Positions 7,922 to 17,057 are shown, counted from the stretch's first letter. The stretch: DNA of 64,000 nt from Bailinhaonella thermotolerans (GCF_003594875.1 NZ_QZEY01000020.1:1-64000), one strand, 5' to 3'. A program made the numbers and translations. The notes: generated by a model from the sequence alone, not told the origin.

Positions 7922-9255
7922 TTGTCGTCCTCGATCCAGTGGCCGTGGATGCCGGCGGGCACCCTGCGGGGGAGTTCAACGGTGGCGATGGGGTCTTTCC
8001 CGAGGTCGGCGGCGTCGAGGACGAGCAGTTGGGAGGCGTCCGCCCTGAGGTCGCTGACGATGGTGAGCAGGTAGCCGTCGTCCTCGCCGGTGCCGCCCTC
8101 GGCGGGGACGAACACGGCCTCGCCCGGCATCCGGTGCTCGCCGTGGGACAGCAGTTGGCGGCGGCCCGTCGAGGTGTCGAACTTGACGGTGTGGTAGCCG
8201 GACAGACCGGCGCCGGGGAAGGCGATGGCGTAGCTGTAGCGGTTGGCCGCGCCGGTGCTCGCGTCGTTGATCGAGGGGAACTCGGTGGCCAGGTCGTCCA
8301 GGGGTTCGTCGGTGGCCTTGCCGGTGGCGGGGTCCAGGATCCAGCGGTGGAGGGTCGATCCGGCGTCGGGGCTGGTGCCGTGGCCGGGGGCGCCGATCCA
8401 CCACTTCCAGGAGCTCTCCCAGGACGCCCGGTCGTAGCGGGGGCCTTCGACGACGACGCGCCCGTCCGGGTCCACGTAGGCGTTGGTGACGTGCAGCAGC
8501 GCGGCCTGCCCGGCCTCGAACCAGGTGATCCGGGACGGCCCGGTCCGCGGCATGACGCCGATCCTGAACGGCACGTCGTCGTGCCACCGGTACGGGATGC
8601 CCGAGTGCTCGGCGTGGTCGAAGACCACGGAGGAGTTGAGGAACACGACGTGATCGCGGGTGATGGCGAAGTCGTGCATGAGCGACGGGCCCGACCCGTC
8701 GATGACCTCCGAGCGGACGATCTCCCCGGAGGCGGAGGCGACGTGGTAGGTCAGGTAGGGCGGGAACGGGCTGTAGCCGAAGAAGTGCAGCTCGCCGGTG
8801 ACCGGGTCCTCCCTCGGGTGGGCGGTCATCGCGCTGGTGAGCTTCCCGCCGAAGTCGTACACGCCGACGGTGTCGAGCTCGGCGGTGATCTCCCAGGGCA
8901 GGTTCGCCTCCTGGAGGGCCAGATAGCGGCCGCCGTGGAAGATGACATTGGTGGCGGCGGCGCTGACCTCCAGTTCGGTGCCGGTGAACGGCACGCCGTC
9001 CAGGTACGGGGTGCGCACCCAGCGGTTGCGGTACCACTCGGCGCGGCCGCCGGACAGCCGCACGCCGTGGATCATGCCCTCGCCCTTGAACCAGTGGCTG
9101 GGGGTGACGCCCGGCTTGGGGTTGTGGCCGTTGCGGAAGTAGCGGCCGTTCAGCTCCGGCGGCAGCGTGCCGTGCACGGTCAGCTCGCGAGCGGTGATCT
9201 CATCGGTCACCGGGGTGAAATGGCCGGTGAGGTAGGGCTTGGGCAGTTCGGTCAT
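7918..9255 (-). CDS. Carotenoid cleavage dioxygenase family protein
   Basis: 445 residues forming the seven-bladed propeller family of carotenoid/stilbene cleaving dioxygenases. The four iron-ligand histidines are in place: H146 (MTAHPREDPVTGE), H194 (LMHDFAITRDH), H255 (LLHVTNAYVDPDG) and H437 (GIHGHWIED). It would split a C=C bond of an apocarotenoid or a stilbenoid/lignin fragment with O2. Start and stop each overlap a neighbour by 4 bp (MFS before, SRPBCC after). No carotenoid synthesis genes are present in the window. Confidence 0.92.
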   Translation of the reverse strand: MTELPKPYLTGHFTPVTDEITARELTVHGTLPPELNGRYFRNGHNPKPGVTPSHWFKGEGMIHGVRLSGGRAEWYRNRWVRTPYLDGVPFTGTELEVSAAATNVIFHGGRYLALQEANLPWEITAELDTVGVYDFGGKLTSAMTAHPREDPVTGELHFFGYSPFPPYLTYHVASASGEIVRSEVIDGSGPSLMHDFAITRDHVVFLNSSVVFDHAEHSGIPYRWHDDVPFRIGVMPRTGPSRITWFEAGQAALLHVTNAYVDPDGRVVVEGPRYDRASWESSWKWWIGAPGHGTSPDAGSTLHRWILDPATGKATDEPLDDLATEFPSINDASTGAANRYSYAIAFPGAGLSGYHTVKFDTSTGRRQLLSHGEHRMPGEAVFVPAEGGTGEDDGYLLTIVSDLRADASQLLVLDAADLGKDPIATVELPRRVPAGIHGHWIEDDK

Positions 9256-10586
9256 CGGAGCGCGTCCTTTCGGATCGTCATCAGGGCGATCAATGCGGTC
9301 GACAGGGCGATGAGGGCGGCGGCCACGAACGTTCCGCGGTAGCCGCCGGTGAGGGACAGGGCGGTCAGGGCGGCGAGGCCGATAGCGCCGCCGATCTGGC
9401 GGGTGGCGTTGATGAGCCCTCCGGCCAGGCCGATGTCGGCGGCCGGCACGCCCGCCGCCGACAGGGTGGTGAGCTGGACGAACGCCGCTCCCAGCCCCGC
9501 GCCGATCAGCAGCGAGGGGCCGAGCAGGTCGGTCAGGAAGGCGCCGTCGGCGGGAGCCCGGGCCAGCCAGGCGAGCCCGGCGGTGAGCAGCAGCAGCCCG
9601 CAGGTCAGCACGGCCCGGCCGGACAGCCGCCGGGTCAGCCGGGGGGCCGCCCAGGAGGCCAGGGTGATCGTCAGCGCGAGCGGGAGCTGGGTCAGGCCCG
9701 CCTCCACCGGCGTGAAACCGAGGACGCGCTGCTGGTAGAGCGGCAGGAAGAAGAACAGCCCGAGCCAGACCGCGCCGAGCGACGCCATCAGCACGTTGGC
9801 CGCCGTCACCGAGCCGACGCGGAAGATCCGCGCGGGCACCAGCGGGTGGGCCGACCGGCGCTGCAGGCGGACGAAGAGGCCGAGCAGCAGTACGCCCGCG
9901 GCGAGGGCCGGCCACGAGTCGCCGGACAGCCCGTAGGTGAGCGCCGTCAGGCCCAGGGTGACGGTGAGCGCGCCCGGCAGGTCGAGCCGCCCGCCGCGCG
10001 GCCGGTCGGCGGGCAGCAGCCGCCAGGTCGCCACCAGTACGGCCACGGCGGCGGGGACCATGACCGCGAACACCGAGCGCCAGCCGTACGCGTCGCTGAG
10101 CAGGCCGCCGAGCAGCACCCCCGCCGCGCCGCCCACGCCGGAGACCGCCCCCCACACGCCGAGCGCGGTGCCGCGCCGTGGCCCGTCGGGGAACAGGGTC
10201 AGCGTCATGGCCAGCGCGGTGGGCGCCAGCAGCGCCGCGCCGACGCCCTGGGCCGCCCTGGCCACGACGAGCGTGAGGAGGCCGTTCGCCAGGGCCGCGC
10301 CGAGCGAGGAGGCGGCGAACAGGGCGGCGCCGAGCAGGAAGACGCGGCGCGGGCCGTACACGTCTCCGGAGCGGCCACCGAGCAGCAGCAGGGCGCCGAA
10401 GGCGAGAACGTAGGCGTTGACCGCCCACGACAGCCCGGCGGGGTCGAGCCCGAGCCCGGCGCGGATCCGCGGCAGTGCGACGTTCACGATCGAGGTGCTC
10501 AGCACCACGAGGAACTGGGCCGTGGCCAGAACGGCCAGCGGTGTCCAGGCCCTGGTGGGGGGAGGGGAGAGGGAGGCGCTGCTCAT
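9252..10586 (-). CDS. MFS transporter, DHA2-like drug exporter
   Basis: About 444 residues with about 12-14 membrane helices. It carries the family's N-terminal motifs: LATAQFLVVLSTSIVNVALP, motif A GGRSGDVYGPRRVF, and the motif-C-like VSGVGGAAGVLLGGLL of antiporters. It heads the operon with the carotenoid oxygenase and SRPBCC genes and so probably exports their substrate or product, or a toxic relative. The ATG at 10586 is preferred; a GTG three codons upstream (10595) is possible. The divergent LAL regulator may control the operon. Confidence 0.88.
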   Translation of the reverse strand: MSSASLSPPPTRAWTPLAVLATAQFLVVLSTSIVNVALPRIRAGLGLDPAGLSWAVNAYVLAFGALLLLGGRSGDVYGPRRVFLLGAALFAASSLGAALANGLLTLVVARAAQGVGAALLAPTALAMTLTLFPDGPRRGTALGVWGAVSGVGGAAGVLLGGLLSDAYGWRSVFAVMVPAAVAVLVATWRLLPADRPRGGRLDLPGALTVTLGLTALTYGLSGDSWPALAAGVLLLGLFVRLQRRSAHPLVPARIFRVGSVTAANVLMASLGAVWLGLFFFLPLYQQRVLGFTPVEAGLTQLPLALTITLASWAAPRLTRRLSGRAVLTCGLLLLTAGLAWLARAPADGAFLTDLLGPSLLIGAGLGAAFVQLTTLSAAGVPAADIGLAGGLINATRQIGGAIGLAALTALSLTGGYRGTFVAAALIALSTALIALMTIRKDALR

Positions 10587-10698
10587 GGCCCTCACACTCG
10601 CAGCGGGCCGCCGTCGCTCGCGTCGGTGGTTCTTACCTATCCGCCGTGGCCGCCGCGGCTACGTAGGACCCCCGCAAATACGGAATAATCGTTCATAT

Positions 10699-13365
10699 AT
10701 GGACATATCGCTGGTAGGCCGAGACGAGGAGATCGGGCGTGTGCGCGCCCTGATCGACGCGGCGCGGCAGGGGAGAGGCGGCGCCCTGGTCCTGCGCGGG
10801 GAGCCGGGGATCGGCAAGACCGCGCTGCTGGACGACGCGGCCGGGGCGGCCGGCGACTTCCTGGTCATGCGGGTCTCCGGGGCGGAGTTCGAGATGGAGC
10901 TGCCGTTCGCCGTCCTGCACCAGTTGTGCGGGCCGATCCTGGCCGGCCTGACGGCGCTGCCGCCCCCGCATCGCAAGGCGCTGGAGATCGCCTTCGGCCT
11001 GGACGCCGGAACGCCCGATCCCTTCCTGGTCGGCGCCGCGACCCTGGGCCTGCTGGTGGAGACGGTCCGGGAACGGCCGCTGCTGTGCCTGGTCGACGAC
11101 GCGCAGTGGCTCGACCACGCCTCCGCCCGCGCCCTGGCCTTCCTCGCCCGCAGGGTCGCCGCCGAACGCGTGGCCCTGGTGTTCGCCGTGCGCGAGCCGT
11201 ACCGGTCGCCCGAGCTCGACGAGCTGCCGGGCCTGGCGCTCAGGGGGCTGGGGGAGACCGACGCCCGCGCGCTGCTGGCCGCCGCGATCCGCGCCCCGCT
11301 GGACGAGCGCGTACGCGACCGCATCCTGGCCGAGGCCCGCGGCAACCCGCTGGCGCTGCTGGAGCTGCCCCGGAGCGCGGGCCTGGCCGGGATGGCCGGC
11401 GGCTTCGCCCTGCCCCCGTCCACTCCGAGCGTGATCGAGCAGAGCTTCCGCGCCCGGCTGGAACTGCTGTCGCCGCAGGCCCGGCTGCTGCTCACCGTCG
11501 CGGCGGCCGACCCGGTGGGCGACCCGGGATCGCTGTGGCGGGCGGCCGGGCTGCTGGGCGTCGAGCGGGCCGCCGCCACCGAGGCCGCCGCGCTGGCCGA
11601 GTTCGGCGCCCGGATCCGCTTCAGCCACCCCCTGGCCCGGTCGGCCGCCTACCGCGCCGCCTCCCCGGAGGATCGGCGGCGGGCGCATGAGGCGCTGGCC
11701 GCGGTGACCGATCCCGTCACCGACCCCGACCGGCTGGCCTGGCACCGCGCGGAGGCCAGCGCGGGCCCCGACGAGGAGGTCGCCGCCGAGCTCGAACGGT
11801 CCGCCGCCCGCGCCCAGGCCAGGGGCGGGCTGGCCGCCGCCGCGGCCTTCCTCGAACGCTCGGCGGCGCTCACCCTCACACCCGGGCCCCGGGCCGAACG
11901 CCTGCTCGCCGCGGCGCAGGCCAAACTCTCCGTCGGCGAGTTCGACGTGGCGGCCGAGCTCCTCGCCGCCGCCGAGACCGCCCCGCTCGACCAGCGGCAG
12001 CAGGCCAGGATCGACCTGCTGCGGGGCAGGCTCTCGTTCGTCCGCCGCCGGGGCGACGAGCGGCCCACGACCTACCTGCTGCGCGCCGCCGCCCGGCTGG
12101 CCGGCACCGATCCCGCCTGGTCCCGGGCCTGCTACCTGGACGCCATGGAGACGGGCATCCTGATCGGCGGGCTGGGCCCGGTCGTGGAGGCCGCCCGGCT
12201 GGCCCCGCCCGCCGCGGACCCGCCGTCCAGCGCCGACGCCGTCCTGGACGGGCTGGTCGGCCTGGCCACCGAAGGGCACCGGGCCGCGTCCGCCGTCCTG
12301 CGGCCGATCGTCGGCAAGGCGGCCGACGAGGTGTGGGCCAGGTGGCCGTCCATGGGATTCATGCTGGCCGTGGAGTTGTGGGACCACGACGCCCTGCACG
12401 GCATCGCGGCCCGCATCGTCGCGGCGGGCCGCGAGTCCGGCTCGTTCCACATGCTGCCGATCGGGCTGGCCATGCTCGCCACGGCCGCCGTCCACGCGGG
12501 CGACCTCGGCGCGGCGGCGGAGATGATCTCCGAGGAGGAGGCCATCGCCGAGGCCACCGGCGCGGCGCCGCTGGTCTACCCGCGGATCCACCTGGCCGCC
12601 ATGCGCGGGCGCCGCGAGGAGGCCGCCGAGCTGTTCGAGAACGTGCTCGCGGCCGGCGGCCGGATGAGCCTGAGCGTCCAGTGGGCGACGGCCGTGCTCG
12701 GCAACGGCCTGGCCGACTACCCGGCGGCGCTGGAGGCCGCCCGGCGGGCCGTCGAGCACGGCGACCTCGGCCTGTCCGGGCTGGCGCTGCCCGAGCTGGT
12801 CGAGGCGGCCGTCCGCTGCGGCGAGACGGAGCTCGCCGCCTCGGCGCTGCGCACGCTGACCGAGCGCACCCGGGCCGGGGCGCGGGCGTGGGGACTGGGG
12901 GTCGGGGCCTACGCGCGCGCCCTGGTCACCGACGACGAGGACGCCTACCGGGAGGCCGTCGAACACCTCGACGGCACCCCGATGGCGATCTACCGGGCCC
13001 GCGCCCACCTGCTCTACGGGGAGTGGCTGCGGCGGAGGGGCCGGCGGCGCGAGGCCCGCGAGCGGCTGCGCACGGCGCACGAGCTGCTGTCCGGCCTCGG
13101 AGCGCGGGCGTTCGCCGACCGCGCGGCCGCCGAGCTGCGCGCCACCGGCGAGCGCGCCCGGAGCCGTTCCGCGCAGGCGGCGGATCAGCTCACGCTCCAG
13201 GAACTGCACATCGCCCGGCTGGTCGCGGGCGGGGCCAGCTCCAAGGAGGTGGCGGCCAAGCTGTTCCTCAGCCCGCGCACGGTCGACGCGCACCTGCGCA
13301 ACATCTTCCGCAAGCTCGGCCTCACCTCACGCAGGCAGCTCAGGGACCTGCCCGGCATCCGCTGA
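10699..13365 (+). CDS. LuxR family regulator with AAA ATPase domain (LAL type)
   Basis: 888 residues. An N-terminal STAND/AAA module carries Walker A GEPGIGKT (34-41) and Walker B LLCLVDDAQWLD (about 128-139), then a long alpha-helical repeat region and a C-terminal LuxR helix-turn-helix (LTLQELHIARLVAGGASSKEVAAKLFLSPRTVDAHLRNIFRKLG). LAL regulators are large ATP-dependent activators, often of secondary-metabolite or catabolic genes. No ribosome-binding site precedes the ATG, and AATAAT lies about 10 bp upstream, so the mRNA may be leaderless. The likely target is the divergent MFS/oxygenase operon. Its 3' end overlaps the next, convergent gene by 26 bp. Confidence 0.9.
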   Translation: MDISLVGRDEEIGRVRALIDAARQGRGGALVLRGEPGIGKTALLDDAAGAAGDFLVMRVSGAEFEMELPFAVLHQLCGPILAGLTALPPPHRKALEIAFGLDAGTPDPFLVGAATLGLLVETVRERPLLCLVDDAQWLDHASARALAFLARRVAAERVALVFAVREPYRSPELDELPGLALRGLGETDARALLAAAIRAPLDERVRDRILAEARGNPLALLELPRSAGLAGMAGGFALPPSTPSVIEQSFRARLELLSPQARLLLTVAAADPVGDPGSLWRAAGLLGVERAAATEAAALAEFGARIRFSHPLARSAAYRAASPEDRRRAHEALAAVTDPVTDPDRLAWHRAEASAGPDEEVAAELERSAARAQARGGLAAAAAFLERSAALTLTPGPRAERLLAAAQAKLSVGEFDVAAELLAAAETAPLDQRQQARIDLLRGRLSFVRRRGDERPTTYLLRAAARLAGTDPAWSRACYLDAMETGILIGGLGPVVEAARLAPPAADPPSSADAVLDGLVGLATEGHRAASAVLRPIVGKAADEVWARWPSMGFMLAVELWDHDALHGIAARIVAAGRESGSFHMLPIGLAMLATAAVHAGDLGAAAEMISEEEAIAEATGAAPLVYPRIHLAAMRGRREEAAELFENVLAAGGRMSLSVQWATAVLGNGLADYPAALEAARRAVEHGDLGLSGLALPELVEAAVRCGETELAASALRTLTERTRAGARAWGLGVGAYARALVTDDEDAYREAVEHLDGTPMAIYRARAHLLYGEWLRRRGRRREARERLRTAHELLSGLGARAFADRAAAELRATGERARSRSAQAADQLTLQELHIARLVAGGASSKEVAAKLFLSPRTVDAHLRNIFRKLGLTSRRQLRDLPGIR

Positions 13366-14518
13366 CCGCGGGGCGGTCCGGGAGGGAGCGTACGGCCAGG
13401 CAGGCGGCGCGGATTCCGCTGAGGACGGAGACCTCGGAGAGCAGGCCGGGGGCGGCGACCATGTCACCGGCGAGGTAGCGGCCGTCGCCGCGGTCGATGC
13501 CCGGGCGGTCGCGCCAGGTCCGGCCCGGCGGATCGAGGGCGCCCGTCCGGCCGTGCGACATCTGGGACCGCCGCCAGATCACCCGGTCGCGCCGGCCCGG
13601 GAGGGCGACGTCGACGAACTCCTCCAGGCGGGCGGCGGCCTCCGCCCTGGACTCGCCCTCGCGCACGGGCATCTCGGCCTGGTAGAGGGCCTGCCCCTCG
13701 GGGGCGGCGGCGAACAGCGACGTGGGCTGCGCGATGAACCCGCCCCGGTCCAGGTCGAAGACGATCGCCGGATCCGACCGCACCCTGGGGACCGCGAGGT
13801 CCAGCAGCACGGCCCGTCCGCCCGGCCAGGTGAGGGAGTCGTCGCCGAGCAGGTTGCGCGCCGCGTCGAGGGAGGTGGCGACGATGACCGGCCCGTCCTC
13901 CGGCAGCTCCGTCACCCGCGAGGACACCTCGACGCGCACGCCCAGGCTCCGCGCGCGGGCCGCCATGCGCTCGACCACCGCGCCCCAGCCGCCGTGCGGG
14001 TACCGGGTGGCCGGGTATCCCATCCGGAAGGTGCGCAGCAGCCGCTCGTAGGCGAACCGGGCCGAAAGGCCGCCGGCGTCGCCGCAGTAGGTGACGGGCC
14101 CGAGGGCGCCGATGGCCGCCTCGCAGGCCACTGGGCCGAACTCCCTCGTGGCCCAGGCGCGGAAGTCCTCGTCGACCGGCGCGGTGCGCCACCGCCGTAC
14201 GCTGATCATGGAGACGAAGGCGGCCGGGGGAGCGACGCGGCGCCGCCTCCCGTGCCGGAACCGCAGGCGGGCCAGGTGACGCGGCGTGAGCATGCTCGCG
14301 GGCCGCGCCAGCCGGCGCCGGGTGAGCCAGTCCCAGGCCGGGCCGGTGAAGAAGGCGTGCGGCCCGTCGTTGGCGATGTACGGCGGGGGCGTGGAACGGG
14401 CCCGGCCGCCGAGTGTGGCGTGAGCTTCCCGCAGGACCACGTGCGCGCCCTGCTCCGCGGCGGTGATCGCGGCGGACAGCCCCGCGAGGCCGCCGCCGAT
14501 CACGGTGATGGCAGTCAT
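13340..14518 (-). CDS. FAD-dependent oxidoreductase (amine oxidase / phytoene desaturase-like)
   Basis: 392 residues starting with a textbook FAD motif (ITVIGGGLAGLSAAITAAEQGAHVVLREAHATLGGRA). It has a further FAD contact near the C-terminus (GRYLAGDMVAAPGLLSEVSVLSGIRAA). It resembles the NAD(P)-binding flavoproteins related to phytoene desaturase and protoporphyrinogen oxidase. It is preceded by an ECF41-type promoter within the end of the sigma-factor gene, so it is probably the dedicated target of that sigma factor. Substrate unknown. Confidence 0.85.
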   Translation of the reverse strand: MTAITVIGGGLAGLSAAITAAEQGAHVVLREAHATLGGRARSTPPPYIANDGPHAFFTGPAWDWLTRRRLARPASMLTPRHLARLRFRHGRRRRVAPPAAFVSMISVRRWRTAPVDEDFRAWATREFGPVACEAAIGALGPVTYCGDAGGLSARFAYERLLRTFRMGYPATRYPHGGWGAVVERMAARARSLGVRVEVSSRVTELPEDGPVIVATSLDAARNLLGDDSLTWPGGRAVLLDLAVPRVRSDPAIVFDLDRGGFIAQPTSLFAAAPEGQALYQAEMPVREGESRAEAAARLEEFVDVALPGRRDRVIWRRSQMSHGRTGALDPPGRTWRDRPGIDRGDGRYLAGDMVAAPGLLSEVSVLSGIRAACLAVRSLPDRPAVSGCRAGP

Positions 14519-14522
14519 GCCG

Positions 14523-15422
14523 TCAAGGACGCGGCACCCCCGCTTCCTGTGACACGAGACCGGCGAACTTGTCCGGGTTCACCAGCATGTAGCACGTGCC
14601 GATCTTGCCGTCGCGCGCGGTGACCTGGAACAACGCGATCGGACGACGCTCGGCCGACAGCACGATCGCCGGGCCGCCGTTGGCCGTGACCAGGGCGAAG
14701 CCGATCTTCGTGGCCGGAGCCAGGCCGGCCGACCGGCGGAACGCGGGCTGCACCGCCATCACCTTGAGCACGAAGCGCGCCACCTTCTCCGCGCCCGCCA
14801 CGGCCCTGCGCGGCGCCAGCGCCCTGCCGCCGCCGTCGGCGATCAGCTCGACGTCCGGCGCCAGCAGCTCCATCAGGCCCTCGATGCCGCCGTGCAGGCA
14901 GGCGTCGATGAACCGGTCGGTGACCGCGCGCCAGGTCGCCGCGTCGGCGTCGAAGCGCCGCCGCCGCTCCCGCACGTGCGCGCGTGCCCGCGACGCCAGC
15001 TTCCGCACCGCGGGCTCGCTCTTGCCGAGGACCGCGGCGACCTCGCCGTACGGCACCTCGAAGACGTCGTGGAGCACGAACACGGCCCGCTCCACCGGCG
15101 ACAGCGTCTCCAGCACCACCAGGAGCGCCATCGACACCGACTCGGCCCGTACGACGTCGTCGGCGAGGTCGCCGGTGAGCACCGGCTCGGGCAGCCACGG
15201 CCCGGGGTAGGTCTCCCGCCGCGCCCGGATCCGCCGCAGCCTGTCGACCGCCAGCCGGGTCGTCACCGTGACGAGGTACGCCTCGGGGTCCCCGATCTCC
15301 TCGTCCGCGACCTTGGACCACCGCAGCCACGCCTCCTGGAGCACGTCCTCGGCGTCGGCCACCCGCCCCAGGATCCGGTAGGCCACCCCGAACAGCAGGT
15401 CCCGGTGCCGCTCGAACGCCAT
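14523..15422 (-). CDS. ECF sigma factor of group ECF41 (SigJ-like) with SnoaL-like C-terminal domain
   Basis: 299 residues: sigma region 2 (about 1-70), the linker motif WLPEP (76-80), sigma region 4 (about 100-155), then a SnoaL/NTF2-like domain carrying DGGGR (196-200) and NPDK (282-285). Those three motifs define group ECF41, in which the fused domain, not an anti-sigma factor, controls activity. Known ECF41 members activate one adjacent gene for a decarboxylase, oxidoreductase or epimerase; here the FAD oxidoreductase lies directly downstream. ATG at 15422. Confidence 0.92.
   Translation of the reverse strand: MAFERHRDLLFGVAYRILGRVADAEDVLQEAWLRWSKVADEEIGDPEAYLVTVTTRLAVDRLRRIRARRETYPGPWLPEPVLTGDLADDVVRAESVSMALLVVLETLSPVERAVFVLHDVFEVPYGEVAAVLGKSEPAVRKLASRARAHVRERRRRFDADAATWRAVTDRFIDACLHGGIEGLMELLAPDVELIADGGGRALAPRRAVAGAEKVARFVLKVMAVQPAFRRSAGLAPATKIGFALVTANGGPAIVLSAERRPIALFQVTARDGKIGTCYMLVNPDKFAGLVSQEAGVPRP
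14528..14554 (-). promoter_or_regulatory. ECF41-type promoter of the FAD oxidoreductase
   Basis: On the minus strand TGTCACA (14554-14548), a 16-base spacer and CGTC (14531-14528) match the ECF41 promoter pattern. Transcription would begin within a few bases of the oxidoreductase ATG at 14518, giving a leaderless or near-leaderless mRNA. The site lies mostly within the last codons of the sigma gene. Confidence 0.7.
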
Positions 15423-15608
15423 GCCACCACCTCAGGCCGCGGGGTCCGCCCCCCTCCGGCGTCGCGGTGGGCATCTCCCGGCATGTTCCAATGATTGCTG
15501 AGATATCAGCACATCCTCGCCGAGGGGGCGACCGTTCCCCTCGGTGCCGGGCGTCCTGTGGCGCACGTCACGTCGCGGCCTGCGACCGGGCCGCCCTCGC
15601 CCGCTCCG

Positions 15609-16823
15609 TCAGGGGTGGTCGGGCGGGCGGGCGCGGGACCAGCCGATGGCGGGGGGAACGCTCGCCGCGACGCCGAGCAGCCCCGCGATCGCCAGGCCGC
15701 CCGCGGGCCCCGCCCACTCCACGAGGGCGCCGCCCAGCAGGACGCCCAGGCCCTGGACCGCGACCAGGGCGGAGGAGGCCAGGCCCACCGCCTGGCCGCG
15801 CTGCTCGTTCGGGGCGAGGCGGACGAACTCGGCGTTCGCGGAGACCTGGTAGGCCGTGCACACGCCCATCAGCGCCCACAGCACGAGCACGACGGCGAAG
15901 CCGGGCCGGAGGAGGCTCGCCACCAGCGGCAGGCAGGCGGCCAGCGCCAGCGGCCCCATGAGTCGCGGCCGAAGGCGCTCCGGCACGAACGTCGTCAGCA
16001 GGACCACCCCGAGCAGGGTGCCGACCGGGACCGCCGCCATCATGACCCCGGCCTCGGCGGTGCCCAGGCCGAGCGCGTGGGCGTACGGCACCGCGATCGC
16101 CTCGGGGATCACGTGGAAGGCGGCGAGCGTGGCCAGCCCCAGCAGGCTGCGGAGCGACGGAGTGCCGGCGATCAGCCGCAGGCCCGCCGTGGTGGACGAC
16201 CACCAGGACCGCCCGGGGCCGTCCCGCCCGGCCGCCGGGCGCCGCCGTACGGTCAGGGCGGTGAGCGCGGCGGCGGCGGCGAACGTGGCCGCGTCGACGG
16301 CCAGTGAGGTGAGCGGCCCGGTCAGGGCGACGACCACGCCCCCGGCGGCGAAGCCGGCCAGGGTCATGAGCTGGCTCGTGAAGAAGTTGATCGCGACGCC
16401 CGCCGGGTAGACGGGGGCGGGCAGGACCTCCGGCAGGAGCGCGACGCGGGCGGCCTTGGACGGGGACTCCAGGAGGTGGGAGGCGAAGACCAGGACGCCG
16501 ATCACCGGCAGCGGCATCCCCGGGACGACCATGAGGGCGACCAGGACGGTCCTGGTCACGTCGCACGCGATCATCAGTTCGCGCCGGGGGTGACGGTCGG
16601 CCAGCCAGCCCAGCAGCGGCCCGCCGAGCAGGGCCGGGACGAGGGTGAGGGCGTAGACGGCGGCGGTCAGCGCGGCCGAACCGGTGCGCTGGTAGACGAG
16701 CACCGTCAGCGCCACCCGGGCGAGCTGGTCGCCCGCCCTCGACAGCAGGGCCCCGGCCCACAGCCCCCGGAACTCGGCGACCGCGAAGGCGCGCAGGCCG
16801 GCCCCCGGATTCGTCCTCGGCAT
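15609..16823 (-). CDS. MFS transporter (EntS/MFS_3-like exporter)
   Basis: 404 residues with about 12 membrane helices. The N-terminus is FRGLWAGALLSRAGDQLARVALTVLVYQRTGSAALTA, the pattern of the EntS/macrolide-efflux branch. Loop 2-3 reads GWLADRHPRRELMIACD. GGAGGGGCGAGG precedes the ATG at 16823. It is the first full-length gene downstream of four tiny W-x-W ORFs on the same strand, with a perfect 10-bp hairpin 18 bp before its start. It may therefore export the peptides or their products, or be regulated by their translation. Confidence 0.88.
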   Translation of the reverse strand: MPRTNPGAGLRAFAVAEFRGLWAGALLSRAGDQLARVALTVLVYQRTGSAALTAAVYALTLVPALLGGPLLGWLADRHPRRELMIACDVTRTVLVALMVVPGMPLPVIGVLVFASHLLESPSKAARVALLPEVLPAPVYPAGVAINFFTSQLMTLAGFAAGGVVVALTGPLTSLAVDAATFAAAAALTALTVRRRPAAGRDGPGRSWWSSTTAGLRLIAGTPSLRSLLGLATLAAFHVIPEAIAVPYAHALGLGTAEAGVMMAAVPVGTLLGVVLLTTFVPERLRPRLMGPLALAACLPLVASLLRPGFAVVLVLWALMGVCTAYQVSANAEFVRLAPNEQRGQAVGLASSALVAVQGLGVLLGGALVEWAGPAGGLAIAGLLGVAASVPPAIGWSRARPPDHP

Positions 16824-16841
16824 CCTCGCCCCTCCGTACGT

Positions 16842-16877
16842 GAGGTGGCGGGACGCTCCGCCGCGTGCCGCCACCTC
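16842..16877 (-). promoter_or_regulatory. Hairpin just upstream of the MFS start
   Basis: Perfect 10-bp arms GAGGTGGCGG / CCGCCACCTC with a 16-base loop lie between tiny ORF A and the MFS ribosome-binding site. This is the right place for a translational or transcriptional attenuator. Its effect has not been shown. Confidence 0.45.
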
Positions 16878-16890
16878 GCCGATCGCTCAC

Positions 16891-16907
16891 CCCGCGCCGG
16901 GCGCGGG
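16891..16907 (-). promoter_or_regulatory. GC hairpin after tiny ORF A
   Basis: CCCGCGCC / GGCGCGGG with a single-base centre, starting 9 bp after the stop of tiny ORF A. A similar hairpin follows ORFs B and C. Confidence 0.4.
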
Positions 16908-16915
16908 CGCGGCGA

Positions 16916-16942
16916 TCACCAGTCCCAGGTGCGCTTCCGCAT
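16916..16942 (-). CDS. Tiny ORF A, peptide MRKRTWDW
   Basis: An eight-codon frame, ATG to TGA, encoding MRKRTWDW. The upstream GGAGAGGAGG lies 4 bases before the ATG, an almost ideal ribosome-binding site. It is the last of four tiny ORFs on this strand that all end in or near Trp-(Asp/Glu)-Trp, and it directly precedes the MFS gene. It could be a leader peptide, a secreted signal or a very small precursor peptide. No such family is known to me, and coding is inferred from the repeated motif and the ribosome-binding sites. Confidence 0.6.
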   Translation of the reverse strand: MRKRTWDW

Positions 16943-17031
16943 GCGCCCTCCTCTCCGTCGAGCTCTCCGTCGGGATCGGTCCTGCCGGGGCGAAGGCGTC
17001 CGTGGTGGCCGCGCTCGCCGTCCGGTCACCG

Positions 17032-17050
17032 GCCCCGCCTCGCGCGGGGC
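17032..17050 (-). promoter_or_regulatory. GC hairpin after tiny ORF B
   Basis: GCCCCGC-N5-GCGGGGC, perfect 7-bp arms, 7 bp after the stop of tiny ORF B. The stop-to-hairpin sequence (TGATCGCCGCGCCC) is nearly the same as after ORF A, so the two units look duplicated. Confidence 0.4.
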
Positions 17051-17057
17051 GCGGCGA

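Noticed and set aside
10693-13293. 866-codon frame opposite the first LAL regulator
   Set aside because: It mirrors the LAL gene in a GC-rich genome, is Gly/Arg/Gln-rich and has no family motif. The LAL frame has Walker motifs and a helix-turn-helix.
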